Assembly (NCBI GenBank): GCA_964518335.1
Contig: CAZFDT010000041.1
Location: forward strand, 1 to 45,180
Direction: 5' to 3'
DNA from: CAZFDT01 sp964518335
GTDB lineage: Bacteria; Planctomycetota; Phycisphaerae; Phycisphaerales; Phycisphaeraceae
DNA length: 45,180 nucleotides
Shown here: one piece after another, positions 7,717-15,820 of the stretch
Layout of the letters: each line of letters starts with the position of its first letter
Position numbering within the stretch: position 1 is the first letter of the stretch
Program-made: the position numbers and the translations under genes
The notes under the pieces: generated by a model
The model's input: the letters and a program-made list of their open reading frames with translations, nothing else
What the model was told of the DNA's origin: nothing
The model's database searches: none

Positions 7717-10374
7717 ATGCCGTTGACCCCTTGTGGCTGGCTGCCGGTGACGATCGTAGGCGTGATGCTGGCGGGCGTCTTGCCCGCGGCGCCGGTGCAG
7801 GCGGCCGGGCCTGACCATCTGACTCTGGTCCCCTGGCCGCGCAGTCTGCAGATGGGGACGGGGAGCATGGCCCTGACCGCCGACGCCCGGATCGTGGCGG
7901 GCGAGGCGTCGCTGTTGCCGCTGGCGGAGATTCTCAGCCGCGACGTGTTTCTCGTCAGTGGGCTGAAACTGCAGGCGGCGCAGGACGCGGCGCGCGACGG
8001 CGACATCGTGCTGCAGTTGGCCCCGGCGCTGAAGCGCGAGGACTACACACTGACGGTCAGCACTCGCCGGGCCGAGCTGCGCGGCGCCAACTACAACGCC
8101 GTGGCGATGGGCACGATGACGCTGCTGCAGGCGCTGCAGACCGGCGGCGATCGCGTGTCGCTGCCGACGATGAAGATCGACGACGGCCCCCACTTCGAGT
8201 ACCTGGCGACCATGATCGACACCGCGCGCAAGCCGCACTCGATCGAGGTGCTCCGGCAATGCGTGGATATCTGCCGGTTCTACAAGATTCGCTACATCCA
8301 CCTGCACATGACCGACGAGAACGCGTGGACGTTTCCCTCGACGGCGTATCCGCAACTGGGCAGCGGCAACTACGCCTGGGCCGGCGGCGAGAAGCCCGAG
8401 GTGTACGACATCGACGAGCTGAGGGCCCTGATCGCTTACGCCGATGCGCGCGGCGTCACGTTCGTGCCCGAGCTGGAGTCGCCCGGACATGCGGGACAAC
8501 TGCGCTCGACGCTGCCTGAGATCTTCGGCTACAAGGACGCGGCGGGGAACACGATCACGCCCGGGGTGAGCAACATGGTGCGGCCCGAGGCTTACGCAGC
8601 GATGGACACGCTCATCGGCGAGGCGGCGGCACTGTTCAAGTCGTCGCCCTACATCGTGATCGGCGGCGACGAAGCCAGTGTGGGCGAAGTCGCCGAACTG
8701 CCTGAAGTCAAGGCATATATGGCCGAGCACGGCTTGGAGGGCATCCACGACCTTTACACCCATTACGTGGCCCGTATCGCCGAGATCACGCTCAAGCACG
8801 GCCGCGTGCCGATGGTGTGGGAAGGCCCGCCGATCGGGCGCATTCCGCTGCCGAAGCAGACCATCCTGCTGCCCTGGGTGGGCGGGACAGGGGCCGCGGC
8901 TCACATGATCAAAGAGGGCTATCGCGTGGTGAATCCCCCCTGGGGCACCAACACGCCCTACATGGACCCTTACTGGGTCAATGGCGCCCAACTGCCGCGC
9001 GACGAGAAGATGCTGGTCGGGACCACCTCGCTGGCCTGGCAGACGCCCGCCGAGACCACGCTCGAGTACATGCGCACGACCGCCGTGCTGCGCCAGGACC
9101 CGTCGTACAACCCCCATTCGGGACGCACGTATGAGGATTTCCTCCAGCGCCAGGCCGTGACGGAAAAGCGACTGGACATGCTGCTGCATGGGTTCACCCT
9201 CGCCAGTGACAATCTGCACGACCCGCTGACCAACTACCGCTTGAACGCGAGCTTCAGCGGCAACGCGAAGTTGGCGGTCAAGACGCACCTGGACCCGGCG
9301 AAGATCCGCTATATGACCGACGGCAGCGCGCCCGGCCCGAATTCGCCGGCGTTGCAGCAGACCTTGTCGCTCGACAGGACCACGTCCATCCACGCCCGCT
9401 ATGTCGGGACCGACGCAGCCGGCCGGTTTTATCCACTGACGCGCACCTACTCGTCGATCGCGCCGGTCAAGCACGACGCGGTCGGCGCTGCAGTGACTTT
9501 CTCGCCCGATCCGGGCGGCAGCTATCCCGGCGCCGGGCCCAAGGGACTGACCGACGGCCTGCAGGCGGTGGGCAACAACTACCCGCAGCCCGGCTGGATC
9601 GGCTGGCCCGGCGGCGCCCCCATCGTTATCACGATCGATCTGGGCAAGACCATCGCCGTGCGCGACGTGACCCCCCACTTCCTGCGTTCGCCCGGCGGCG
9701 TGTTTCCCCCGAAAAACGTGCAGGTCAGCCTCTCCACCGACGGCAAGACCTACCGCGACGCGGCGACCGTGGACGACGTGTACGGCCAGGCGAACCGCGG
9801 CTGGTACAAGGCCGACTGCAAGGGCGCCCGCGCTCGCTATGTGAAGGTGACCGTGACCCCGGGAGGCGAATGGACATTCATCGACGAGGTTGCAGTGAAC
9901 CTCACCCCCCCGCCGCGCGACGTTCACCATGCCGCGCTGGGATGCCCCGTCACCTTCGCCATCGAGCCGCACGACTACGTCCTGCCCGGCGCCGCGGGCA
10001 TGACCGATGGCTACGTCAGCCAGGACCCCAACTTCCTGAGCATGGAGTGGCTCGGCTGGCAGTCCAGGAACATGGACGCCACCGTGGACCTGGGCAAATC
10101 CATCGCGATCGATGAGGTGAGCGTGCGCTGCCTTCAGTGGGCCGGCGCGGGCATCTACATCCCCACCCGGGTCGACGTGCAGGTGTCCGATGACGGCAAG
10201 ACCTTCCGCGACGGGGCGACGATCGAGCACACGCGCACCAATGAGGCCGAGTTCATTGCCACGCTTTCCACGAGGCTGTCCGGCGTGCGCGCGCGGTACG
10301 TGAGACTCATCGCTCACTCCGGCGCCTGGCTGTTCGTGGACGAAATCATGGTCAATCCGTCGGCTCGGCCCTGA
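7717..10374 (+). CDS. Secreted beta-N-acetylhexosaminidase (GH20) with two F5/8 type C domains
   Basis: An 885-aa exported enzyme that should remove terminal GlcNAc/GalNAc from glycans by substrate-assisted catalysis. From ATG 7717 (GAAAGGA six bases upstream) there is a signal peptide ending Val-Gln-Ala. A GH20 N-terminal domain follows to about residue 150, then the TIM barrel, with the catalytic Gly-Gly-Asp-Glu at Asp318-Glu319 and the family motif His-Leu-His-Met-Thr-Asp-Glu near 200. A chitobiase-type C-terminal segment lies near 510-590. Two discoidin-like (F5/8 C) carbohydrate-binding domains follow at about 588-728 and 738-885; each has the Asp-Leu-Gly-Lys-x-Ile-Ala strand. A longer in-frame start at 7618 would bury the signal peptide. 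Product is likely periplasmic or cell-surface. Confidence 0.92.
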   Translation: MPLTPCGWLPVTIVGVMLAGVLPAAPVQAAGPDHLTLVPWPRSLQMGTGSMALTADARIVAGEASLLPLAEILSRDVFLVSGLKLQAAQDAARDGDIVLQLAPALKREDYTLTVSTRRAELRGANYNAVAMGTMTLLQALQTGGDRVSLPTMKIDDGPHFEYLATMIDTARKPHSIEVLRQCVDICRFYKIRYIHLHMTDENAWTFPSTAYPQLGSGNYAWAGGEKPEVYDIDELRALIAYADARGVTFVPELESPGHAGQLRSTLPEIFGYKDAAGNTITPGVSNMVRPEAYAAMDTLIGEAAALFKSSPYIVIGGDEASVGEVAELPEVKAYMAEHGLEGIHDLYTHYVARIAEITLKHGRVPMVWEGPPIGRIPLPKQTILLPWVGGTGAAAHMIKEGYRVVNPPWGTNTPYMDPYWVNGAQLPRDEKMLVGTTSLAWQTPAETTLEYMRTTAVLRQDPSYNPHSGRTYEDFLQRQAVTEKRLDMLLHGFTLASDNLHDPLTNYRLNASFSGNAKLAVKTHLDPAKIRYMTDGSAPGPNSPALQQTLSLDRTTSIHARYVGTDAAGRFYPLTRTYSSIAPVKHDAVGAAVTFSPDPGGSYPGAGPKGLTDGLQAVGNNYPQPGWIGWPGGAPIVITIDLGKTIAVRDVTPHFLRSPGGVFPPKNVQVSLSTDGKTYRDAATVDDVYGQANRGWYKADCKGARARYVKVTVTPGGEWTFIDEVAVNLTPPPRDVHHAALGCPVTFAIEPHDYVLPGAAGMTDGYVSQDPNFLSMEWLGWQSRNMDATVDLGKSIAIDEVSVRCLQWAGAGIYIPTRVDVQVSDDGKTFRDGATIEHTRTNEAEFIATLSTRLSGVRARYVRLIAHSGAWLFVDEIMVNPSARP

Positions 10375-10810
10375 GCAACGCGGCGACAAAGGCGTCGGGC
10401 TTTCTCATGCGCAGCTCGATCGTGCGCAGCTCGCCCTCGGCGCTGACGTACTCGACCGCCACGCGACGGCCCCGGCGGCGCACGTCCGTGAGAAGCCGCA
10501 GGGGAACGCGATGCTCCAGATCCAGCCAGCACGCATACGCATCGAACGGAAAGTGCGGATGCACCCATAGTTCGTCGTCAGTCACCGTGACCGCCAGACA
10601 GTTGTTGGCCCCGCCCATTCGCGTCAGCCACGATTTGAGCGAGCGTCCACTCGTCCAGTTCTCCACGAATCTCACCGGAGCCGCTTGGCGCGAGGGGAAC
10701 GGCCATCGCCCCCCGCACCGTCGCCATACGCTCCACGACAACGGCAACACCACGCAGGCGAAGAGCGCCGCCAGGATCGAAACCGTGTGGGCCTGTTGAG
10801 TCAGATGCAT
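10352..10810 (-). CDS. Hypothetical single-pass membrane protein
   Basis: A 152-aa protein I do not recognise. It has one N-terminal transmembrane helix (about residues 10-28), then a soluble domain with a Trp-Val-His-Pro-His-Phe-Pro-Phe segment and a basic, beta-rich C-terminus. The last 23 bases overlap the 3' end of the convergent GH20 gene. It may be an isolated transcription unit, with ATG at 10810. The coding frame shows the normal codon bias of the region, so I think it is real. No function can be proposed. Confidence 0.7.
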   Translation of the reverse strand: MHLTQQAHTVSILAALFACVVLPLSWSVWRRCGGRWPFPSRQAAPVRFVENWTSGRSLKSWLTRMGGANNCLAVTVTDDELWVHPHFPFDAYACWLDLEHRVPLRLLTDVRRRGRRVAVEYVSAEGELRTIELRMRKPDAFVAALLRAEPTD

Positions 10811-10892
10811 GCCCCGCCCCGCCCCGCCCCGCCGCGATGGTCAACTGCAGCGACCTGCCGCGGCGCCGTGAGCCCGCTGCTCCGCTGCTCCG

Positions 10893-11963
10893 CTACTCCG
10901 CGGCGACACCCAGTTTCGACAGCAGGCCGTCGAACTGGTCGAGCGAATAGAACTCGATCGTGATGGCACCGCTGCCCTTCTTGCGACCGGGCCGAATCCG
11001 CACACGCGAGCCGAGCTGGCGACCGATCTGCTGCTCAAGGTCCGACAGGTGGGCGGCGCGGCGCGCCACCGGCGACGCGACGGCCGAAGCCCCCCCATCG
11101 CTGGTCAGCGCGGCGGACTTTTTGACGGCGGACTCAACCGCACGCACACTCATCCCCTCCGCCACCACGCGCTGGGCCAAAAGCCGCTGCGCCGCGGCGT
11201 CCACCACCCCCGCCAACGCCCGCGCCTGGCCCATGGACAGCAACCCATCCCGCACGAGGTCGCGCACAGACGGATCTAACTCCAGCAGGCGAAGCATGTT
11301 AGTGATCGTCGAACGGTCCAGGCCGATGCGCTGGGCCACGTCCGCATGGCTCAGACCGAAGCGCTCGGTCAGGCCTCGGAACGCCTCGGCACGCTCGATC
11401 GGGTTCAGGTCCTCACGCTGCAGATTCTCGATCAGGGCCCACTCGGCGAGCTGATGGTCCTCCAGCTTGCGGACGATGGCGGGGATCTCATCCAGCCCGG
11501 CAAGCTGGGCGGCGCGCCAACGCCGTTCACCGGCAACGAGTTCATAGTTCAGGTCGCCGTTGGAACCCGGGTCACCGTTTTGCGGGCTTGGCCGCACGAT
11601 GATGGGCTGCATGAGCCCTTCGCTGCGGATGGATGCCGCCAGCGATTCCAGCGCGGCCGGGTCGAACCGCTGGCGCGGCTGGTGCGGATTGGGTGTGATC
11701 AGTCGTATCGGCAAGAAGTGCAACCCCGGCCCAGCCCCCGGACTGGCGGTGGGGACGATGGACCCTTCGGGAGGCCAACGCTTGGAGGCATCAGCGGTCG
11801 AAGGCGGCGGCTCCGACTGCTCGACGGGCTTCTCTGCTGCGGCAGGTGGGGCGGCCTCGGCAGTGCCAGGGTCGGCAGCCGCGACCGACACACGAACGGG
11901 CTGGGCCATGAGACTGCTTAGGCCGCGGCCAAGACGGGAAGGACGGGGTTTGGCGGTGGACAT
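10893..11963 (-). CDS. parB: Chromosome partitioning protein ParB
   Basis: A 356-aa ParB: the CTP-dependent DNA clamp that loads at parS and spreads to position the origin region and recruit SMC. GGAGGT lies seven bases before the ATG at 11963. A long Pro/Ala-rich N-terminal tail of about 85 residues (Arg-Leu-Gly-Arg-Gly-Leu-Ser-Ser-Leu start) is followed by the ParB/Srx domain with the Gly-Glu-Arg-Arg-Trp-Arg-Ala motif. Then come the Glu-Asn-Leu-Gln-Arg-Glu-Asp-Leu-Asn box, the helix-turn-helix that reads parS, and a C-terminal dimerisation domain. Two parS-like sites lie 80-210 bases upstream. parA is not adjacent within this window: the gene beyond the sites is a divergent NUDIX hydrolase, so the usual parAB pair appears split or parA is elsewhere. 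Confidence 0.95.
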   Translation of the reverse strand: MSTAKPRPSRLGRGLSSLMAQPVRVSVAAADPGTAEAAPPAAAEKPVEQSEPPPSTADASKRWPPEGSIVPTASPGAGPGLHFLPIRLITPNPHQPRQRFDPAALESLAASIRSEGLMQPIIVRPSPQNGDPGSNGDLNYELVAGERRWRAAQLAGLDEIPAIVRKLEDHQLAEWALIENLQREDLNPIERAEAFRGLTERFGLSHADVAQRIGLDRSTITNMLRLLELDPSVRDLVRDGLLSMGQARALAGVVDAAAQRLLAQRVVAEGMSVRAVESAVKKSAALTSDGGASAVASPVARRAAHLSDLEQQIGRQLGSRVRIRPGRKKGSGAITIEFYSLDQFDGLLSKLGVAAE

Positions 11964-12041
11964 TGGTAAGACCTCCATGTCAGGGATCGAGGCGTCCGTG
12001 CGAAGGCGACAGTGTATCCGCACCCGGGCGATCTGCCAAGG

Positions 12042-12057
12042 TGTTTCACGTGGAACG
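12042..12057 (+). promoter_or_regulatory. parS-like site 1
   Basis: TGTTTCACGTGGAACG differs at two positions from the widely conserved parS palindrome TGTTTCACGTGAAACA. It lies 79 bases upstream of the parB start, so it may also let ParB repress its own gene. Confidence 0.88.
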
Positions 12058-12155
12058 GCGGGGCGGCATCCACTTTCGCCGATCCGGTGGAGTTCAAACG
12101 CTGCCCCGCGGACGTGATGGCGCCCTGCGACCGCATGCCGATGCGGCGGCTTTAC

Positions 12156-12171
12156 CGTTTCACGTGGAACC
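12156..12171 (+). promoter_or_regulatory. parS-like site 2
   Basis: CGTTTCACGTGGAACC shares the 14-base core GTTTCACGTGGAAC with site 1, 114 bases away. It sits 15 bases before the NUDIX start codon, so ParB binding would cover that promoter. Confidence 0.85.
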
Positions 12172-12185
12172 CGTAAGCTGGCCGC

Positions 12186-12650
12186 ATGGCTTGCACGCGA
12201 GTTGACCGCCCTATCGAACTCATCGTACGCGGCGTGATGACCCACGCCGGCCAGCTTCTGGTCTGTCGCAATCGCAAGCACGGACATGCGTTTCTGCCCG
12301 GCGGGCATATCGAGCACGGCGAATCGGCGCGGGCCGCCCTCGAACGCGAGATGCGCGAGGAGTTGGGTCAAACGCTGCGGGCGACTCGATTTCTCGGTGC
12401 CTGCGAGGCCATGTTCCACGAGGCCCGCGCCCGCCGCGCTGGCGTCCTCGTCCACGAGGTCAATCTCGTCTTTCAGCTCGAACTTCCGCCAGGCCAGGCC
12501 GTCATCCCCGCGGACTTCGTCAGCCGGGAACGCAAAATTGTGTTCGTGTGGATCGACGCGGCAGGGGGGCTGGCGCATGCGAACATCCTCCCCCCTCCCA
12601 TCACCAAGCTGATCGAAGGCAGCATGACGTGGGCCACCAGCATGGAGTGA
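12186..12650 (+). CDS. NUDIX hydrolase
   Basis: A 154-aa single-domain NUDIX enzyme, hydrolysing a nucleoside diphosphate linked to some moiety X. The NUDIX box is complete at about residues 41-63: Gly-His-Ile-Glu-His-Gly-Glu followed by Arg-Glu-Met-Arg-Glu-Glu-Leu-Gly, supplying the metal-binding glutamates. There is no ribosome site; a TAAGCT box at 12174-12179 is six bases from the ATG, so the mRNA may be leaderless. The gene is divergent from parB, and a parS-like site overlaps its promoter. Substrate is not predictable. Confidence 0.9.
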   Translation: MACTRVDRPIELIVRGVMTHAGQLLVCRNRKHGHAFLPGGHIEHGESARAALEREMREELGQTLRATRFLGACEAMFHEARARRAGVLVHEVNLVFQLELPPGQAVIPADFVSRERKIVFVWIDAAGGLAHANILPPPITKLIEGSMTWATSME

Positions 12651-12774
12651 TCCTCGTTCCACACTTTGTCAAATCGCCTCAAGTCATTGTCATGCCGCTA
12701 TTTGTGTGACCTATCGTGCTGTCTCCCGATCAAGTCGCCGCGGTCGGCTGGTCGATACATCAGGGGGAACCGCG

Positions 12775-13590
12775 ATGTCCTCGACGCGACCAGCCATCAC
12801 TGACACCGACGACCTCACCCAGATCGAGGAGGTCCTGCGCCATTTCGAGCAGGTCGAGGCCCAGTTCCTCGCCCTGCGACAGCAGCTCACGCACTGTCAC
12901 CGCCTGTCCACGTTGGGCACGCTCACGTCGATCATCGCGCACGAGTACAACAACATCCTCACGCCGATCATCAGTTACGCTCAGCTCGCCCTGTCGCGGC
13001 CGGATGATCGCGACCTGATGCACAAGGCGGTCGAAAAGGCCTTGCAGGGCGCCGAGCGGGCCGCATCGATGTCGGCATCGATCCTCGGGTTCGCCCGCGA
13101 CGACGAGCATGCCCCCGCCTCCGCCCGCCTCGACGCCGTCGTACGCGAGTCCATCGCCTGCCTCGGACGCGACCCCGCCAAGGACGGCATCCGCCTCCAC
13201 GTGGACGTGCCCGACGCTTGCGTCGCCATCGCTCCCGTCCAACTGCAGCAGGTCCTGGTCAACCTCATCCTCAACGCCCGTGACGCCATGCGGCGGGGGG
13301 GTGACCTGCACATCACCGCCCGACTCGACCCCGACCACGCCATCCTCACCGTCCGCGACACCGGCCCAGGCATCCCCCCGGCCATCCTCGACCGCCTCTT
13401 CGAGCCCTTCGTCACCACCAAGCAAGGCCACGACCATCCCGACGCCGCCCCCAAAGGCACCGGCCTGGGCCTGTGCATCTGCCGCGACCTCATCCGGCAA
13501 GCCGGCGGCGACATCGCCGTCACCAGCCCCCCCGGCAACGGCGCCACCTTCACCCTCACCCTCCCCCTCGCCGCCCCTCCCCTTGAATAA
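12775..13590 (+). CDS. Soluble sensor histidine kinase without a recognisable input domain
   Basis: A 271-aa two-component kinase. After about 40 residues comes the H-box Ala-His-Glu-Tyr-Asn-Asn with the phospho-acceptor His56, then a dimerisation helix. The ATPase domain has an N-box (Asn-Leu-Ile-Leu-Asn-Ala-Arg-Asp-Ala), a G1 box (Asp-Thr-Gly-Pro-Gly-Ile), an F-box (Leu-Phe-Glu-Pro-Phe) and a G2 box (Gly-Thr-Gly-Leu-Gly-Leu). No transmembrane or PAS domain is present, so a partner must supply the signal. AGGGGGA precedes the chosen ATG at 12775; the longer frame from 12706 lacks a ribosome site. No response regulator is adjacent (orphan kinase). Confidence 0.88.
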   Translation: MSSTRPAITDTDDLTQIEEVLRHFEQVEAQFLALRQQLTHCHRLSTLGTLTSIIAHEYNNILTPIISYAQLALSRPDDRDLMHKAVEKALQGAERAASMSASILGFARDDEHAPASARLDAVVRESIACLGRDPAKDGIRLHVDVPDACVAIAPVQLQQVLVNLILNARDAMRRGGDLHITARLDPDHAILTVRDTGPGIPPAILDRLFEPFVTTKQGHDHPDAAPKGTGLGLCICRDLIRQAGGDIAVTSPPGNGATFTLTLPLAAPPLE

Positions 13591-13902
13591 CCACCGGCAC
13601 GATTGCCGGGATCGATTCCGGGGCAGTTTCCGGGTCAGCTTCCGGACGTGGCGTTAAGCGGAATCACTGGGTTTTCACCTTCACCAGTCGGTGTGCCTGC
13701 CACTTCGGCAGTGGGCCTCCGGCGACATGGCTGATGGCTGATGGATGATGTGAAGCCAAACCACGGCATGCGGCCACTCCCATTGCCTTGCGACCCTGAT
13801 CCCTGATCCCTGACCCCTTCCGCCTTCTACATTTTGCCCTTTGCCTTTTGCATTCCGCCTTCCGCCCCTGATCCCTGATCCCTGACCCCTGCCTCTCCCC
13901 CG
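13591..13902. repeat. Gene-free stretch of micro-repeats, second island
   Basis: About 310 bases. 13725-13755 repeats GGCTGATGGMTGATG. 13794-13816 and 13865-13890 repeat CCCTGATCCCTGATCCCTGACCCC. 13830-13862 repeats CTTTGCCYTTTGC and TTCCGCC. Near 13664-13722 the minus strand encodes a tail ending Pro-Leu-Pro-Lys-Trp-Gln-Ala-His-Arg-Leu-Val-Lys-Val-Lys-Thr-Gln-stop that reads like the C-terminal remnant of a lost gene, running straight into the micro-repeats. Confidence 0.6.
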
Positions 13903-14113
13903 TCCACTGCAACACTTCATTCTACCCCCGCCCGGTGCGGCGCATAGTCCTCTCCGGGGAAAATTTCCGGGGGTGTCGGGTGTCGGGTGTGGCCAGGGCG
14001 CATGGGCTGGACTTCCCCACGTTTGGCGGCCGCGCCGCGGTATGATGCCGTGACACTTTCTCACCGGGAGTCACCATGCCGCGGCGCACGCCAACAGACG
14101 TTAGGGTCCACCC
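13903..14113 (+). repeat. Long dispersed repeat, copy 2
   Basis: Second copy of the sequence at 1-215. It includes the same TATGAT (14041-14046), GGGAG (14066-14070) and ATG (14076) module, and the frame again starts Met-Pro-Arg-Arg. The copies differ at scattered positions and by small indels in the TCGGGTGTCGGG tract, so they are diverged paralogous repeats rather than a recent duplication. Confidence 0.85.
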
Positions 14114-14121
14114 GGTCAATC

Positions 14122-14260
14122 AAAGGTTCCTGACACCTTTCCTCCCTCCTGACACCTTTCCTCCCTCGTCTGGCACACGCACCGCCACTTCCGGGGGGCC
14201 AATTCCGGGGGGCACGCGGCAGGGGACCGGGATATTCGATCAAACGTTTCTGACACCTTT
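14122..14260 (+). repeat. Cluster of GACACCTTT-core repeats
   Basis: Three direct copies: AAAGGTTCCTGACACCTTT at 14122-14140, CCTGACACCTTTCCTCCCTC beginning at 14148, and AAACGTTTCTGACACCTTT at 14242-14260. They match the arms that bracket the lipoprotein gene at the left end of the window. Confidence 0.75.
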
Positions 14261-14280
14261 TTCGGACCCCAGTGTGTCGG

Positions 14281-14943
14281 TTAAGCGGTTGTGCTGGAAT
14301 CCGACTTGGCACTGTCCGTCTTCCCTTGCTTCTCTATCCAGTCATCCAGTGACTGTAGTATGCGAAGCGCGTCGTTTACATCGTCTGCAAGCTCATCCGA
14401 TACGCGAAACTTCGAGCCAAGCCCCTGTCCTATGTACTTTTCTGCCAAGTGCTCTGCTGCCGCATGACCGGCAGCCGCCATTGGATAGAACGCAATCATG
14501 AACCTGATGTATCGCAACATGTGCTTGAAATCACCTTTCTCAACCATCTTCTCGGCCATGCGATTCAGTGTAGTGGCTCCTGTGTACGCCATTGCTACGG
14601 AATAGGCGAAACTGCTGTCCCCAATTCTGCCGATGCTATGCAGATTTGCCCTGTAAATGTCGCAGGGGAATGATGGAAAGTCCAAGAACGTCGCTTGACC
14701 CTTCGACGCGAGTGGCTTAATGGATTGGATGAACACGTGCATAAGCTGATGGACAACGCCAAGTTCTGCAGCTAGGGCAACAGTTAGCGCCTCGCGGGCC
14801 TCATCGCGAGATGCACGTCGGCCCAGCCACTGACTGAGTTGCCCTGTAACCGCGCCAATGGCGGCCGCCATCAGTGCAAGAAACAAGGGGTGATGCGACC
14901 ACGGTTGTTGATCTGTCGTAGCTTGGGCTAATAGGTGTAACAT
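14281..14943 (-). CDS. Hypothetical membrane-anchored protein (orphan gene in second repeat island)
   Basis: A 220-aa protein that I do not recognise. One hydrophobic helix lies near residues 20-42; the rest is predicted soluble and largely helical, with a polar Lys/Ser-rich C-terminus. Its base composition is more AT-rich and its codon use less biased than the surrounding genes, like the lipoprotein at 298-879, suggesting acquisition. The 5' leader is unusual: TATGAT (14971-14976), a GACACCTTC word and GGGAG (14949-14953) are laid out almost exactly as in the two 210-bp repeats, as though they share a common expression leader. GACACCTTT repeats lie just beyond its 3' end. Function unknown. 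Confidence 0.7.
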   Translation of the reverse strand: MLHLLAQATTDQQPWSHHPLFLALMAAAIGAVTGQLSQWLGRRASRDEAREALTVALAAELGVVHQLMHVFIQSIKPLASKGQATFLDFPSFPCDIYRANLHSIGRIGDSSFAYSVAMAYTGATTLNRMAEKMVEKGDFKHMLRYIRFMIAFYPMAAAGHAAAEHLAEKYIGQGLGSKFRVSDELADDVNDALRILQSLDDWIEKQGKTDSAKSDSSTTA

Positions 14944-14982
14944 GTGTGCTCCCGGTGAAGGTGTCGCCCCATCATACCGGCG
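14944..14982 (-). promoter_or_regulatory. Leader shared with the dispersed repeats: -10, GACACCTTC, Shine-Dalgarno
   Basis: On the minus strand this reads GGTATGATG, four bases, GACACCTTC, then CCGGGAG five bases before the ATG at 14943. The same ordered words occur at 142-173 and 14039-14070. This is the clearest sign that repeat and orphan gene belong to one element family. Confidence 0.65.
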
Positions 14983-15248
14983 TGCTGTCCTTCGGCCACG
15001 CCCACCATGACGGGCGGAACGTTCGCGGCGCGTCTGTCATCGAATGACAGATGGGTGCGCTTCCGCGTCCAATGGCAGTGGGATTGCGGAGCATATTGCT
15101 TATGGGCTTGGCGTTTGGGGTGGTCCAGGAGATCGGAACGGGGTCGGAGATCGGAACGGGGTCTGACCCCGTTTTCTCGGTCATCTCGGTCAGAGCTTGG
15201 GAACGGCCAAGCAACCGTGCTGCAGTGGTCTGGTGGCGGGAACGGTGG
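14983..15248. other. Gene-free region with hairpin and tandem repeats
   Basis: TCTGTCAT-CGA-ATGACAGA at 15033-15051 is a perfect 8-bp stem with a 3-base loop. GGAGATCGGAACGGGGTC is repeated head-to-tail at 15128-15145 and 15146-15163. GGGGTC-T-GACCCC at 15158-15170 is a palindrome. No coding frame is convincing. Confidence 0.6.
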
Positions 15249-15356
15249 TCACAGCATCACCACCAGCGTGTTGCGGTAGCTGAACTTGCGTTGCACTGGG
15301 CGGGTGGCGAGCAGGTTGTCGCAGGCTTCGACGAGGCCGGGGCGGTGGGTTTGTCG
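15249..15356 (-). pseudogene. Possible C-terminal remnant of a lost gene
   Basis: The 35-codon minus-strand frame before TGA at 15249 has protein-like sequence (Ala-Cys-Asp-Asn-Leu-Leu-Ala-Thr-Arg-Pro then Arg-Lys-Phe-Ser-Tyr-Arg-Asn-Thr-Leu-Val). It is cut upstream by a stop codon directly next to a GCGGGAAT repeat at 15359-15385. It has no start of its own. I read it as a gene fragment left after repeat insertion; chance cannot be excluded. Confidence 0.3.
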
Positions 15357-15358
15357 TT

Positions 15359-15385
15359 ATTCCCGCGCCCCCGGGATGCGGGAAT
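15359..15385 (+). repeat. ATTCCCGC...GCGGGAAT short inverted repeat
   Basis: Eight-base arms 15359-15366 and 15378-15385 followed by CCAGG. The same repeat type forms the larger hairpin at 39565-39641 and resembles the dispersed ATTCCCGCG/CGCGGGAAT repeats known from other bacteria such as Neisseria dRS3. Confidence 0.7.
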
Positions 15386-15496
15386 CCAGGGGATGTGCGG
15401 ACGTTCGTCGGCCACCAAACGAAATGCTTCCGGGGGTCCCGGAGCAAGTAGGGTGGGCGGAGCTTCCGGGGGGTCTTCGACGCCCACCGCTTCGGG

Positions 15497-15502
15497 TAAG
15501 AT
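15497..15502 (+). promoter_or_regulatory. -10 box TAAGAT for the mntA-hepT pair
   Basis: TAAGAT ends nine bases before the ATG at 15512, leaving no space for a normal leader; transcript probably leaderless. Confidence 0.4.
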
Positions 15503-15511
15503 GGTCATGTC

Positions 15512-15820
15512 ATGACACCCATCGTTCAAGCCAACCTGCCGCACGTCCTGGCGGCGTGCCATGCACGGCACGTCGCGCGGCTGGAGCTGTTTGGCTCGGC
15601 GGCGACCGGGTCGTACGATCCGCAGCGCAGCGACCTGGATTTTCTGGTGGAGTTTCTGCCCATGGAGCCTGTGCAACTTGCGGGCGCGTATTTCGGGCTC
15701 GCGGCCGACCTGGAGGAGATCTTCGGCCACCATGTGGATCTGGTGACCACCGCCTCCATTCGCAACCCTTACTTCCGCGAATCCATCAACCAATCCCGAC
15801 GCGTGCTCTATGCGGCGTGA
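15512..15820 (+). CDS. mntA: MNT-type nucleotidyltransferase antitoxin (MntA-like)
   Basis: A 102-aa minimal nucleotidyltransferase. Residues from about 28 contain Gly-Ser-Ala-Ala-Thr-Gly-Ser followed by Ser-Asp-Leu-Asp-Phe, matching the GSx10DxD active site; a third acidic residue lies in His-Val-Asp-Leu-Val. In the type VII toxin-antitoxin systems of this family, MntA inactivates HepT by transferring AMP to a tyrosine. It overlaps the following hepT gene by 11 bases, the standard arrangement. It sits just right of the repeat island, fitting an accessory, mobile module. Confidence 0.88.
   Translation: MTPIVQANLPHVLAACHARHVARLELFGSAATGSYDPQRSDLDFLVEFLPMEPVQLAGAYFGLAADLEEIFGHHVDLVTTASIRNPYFRESINQSRRVLYAA

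Noticed and set aside
13794..13890. Possible CRISPR-like array in the TGATCCC repeats
   Set aside because: Units are 7-8 bases with no unique spacers; this is simple-sequence repetition.
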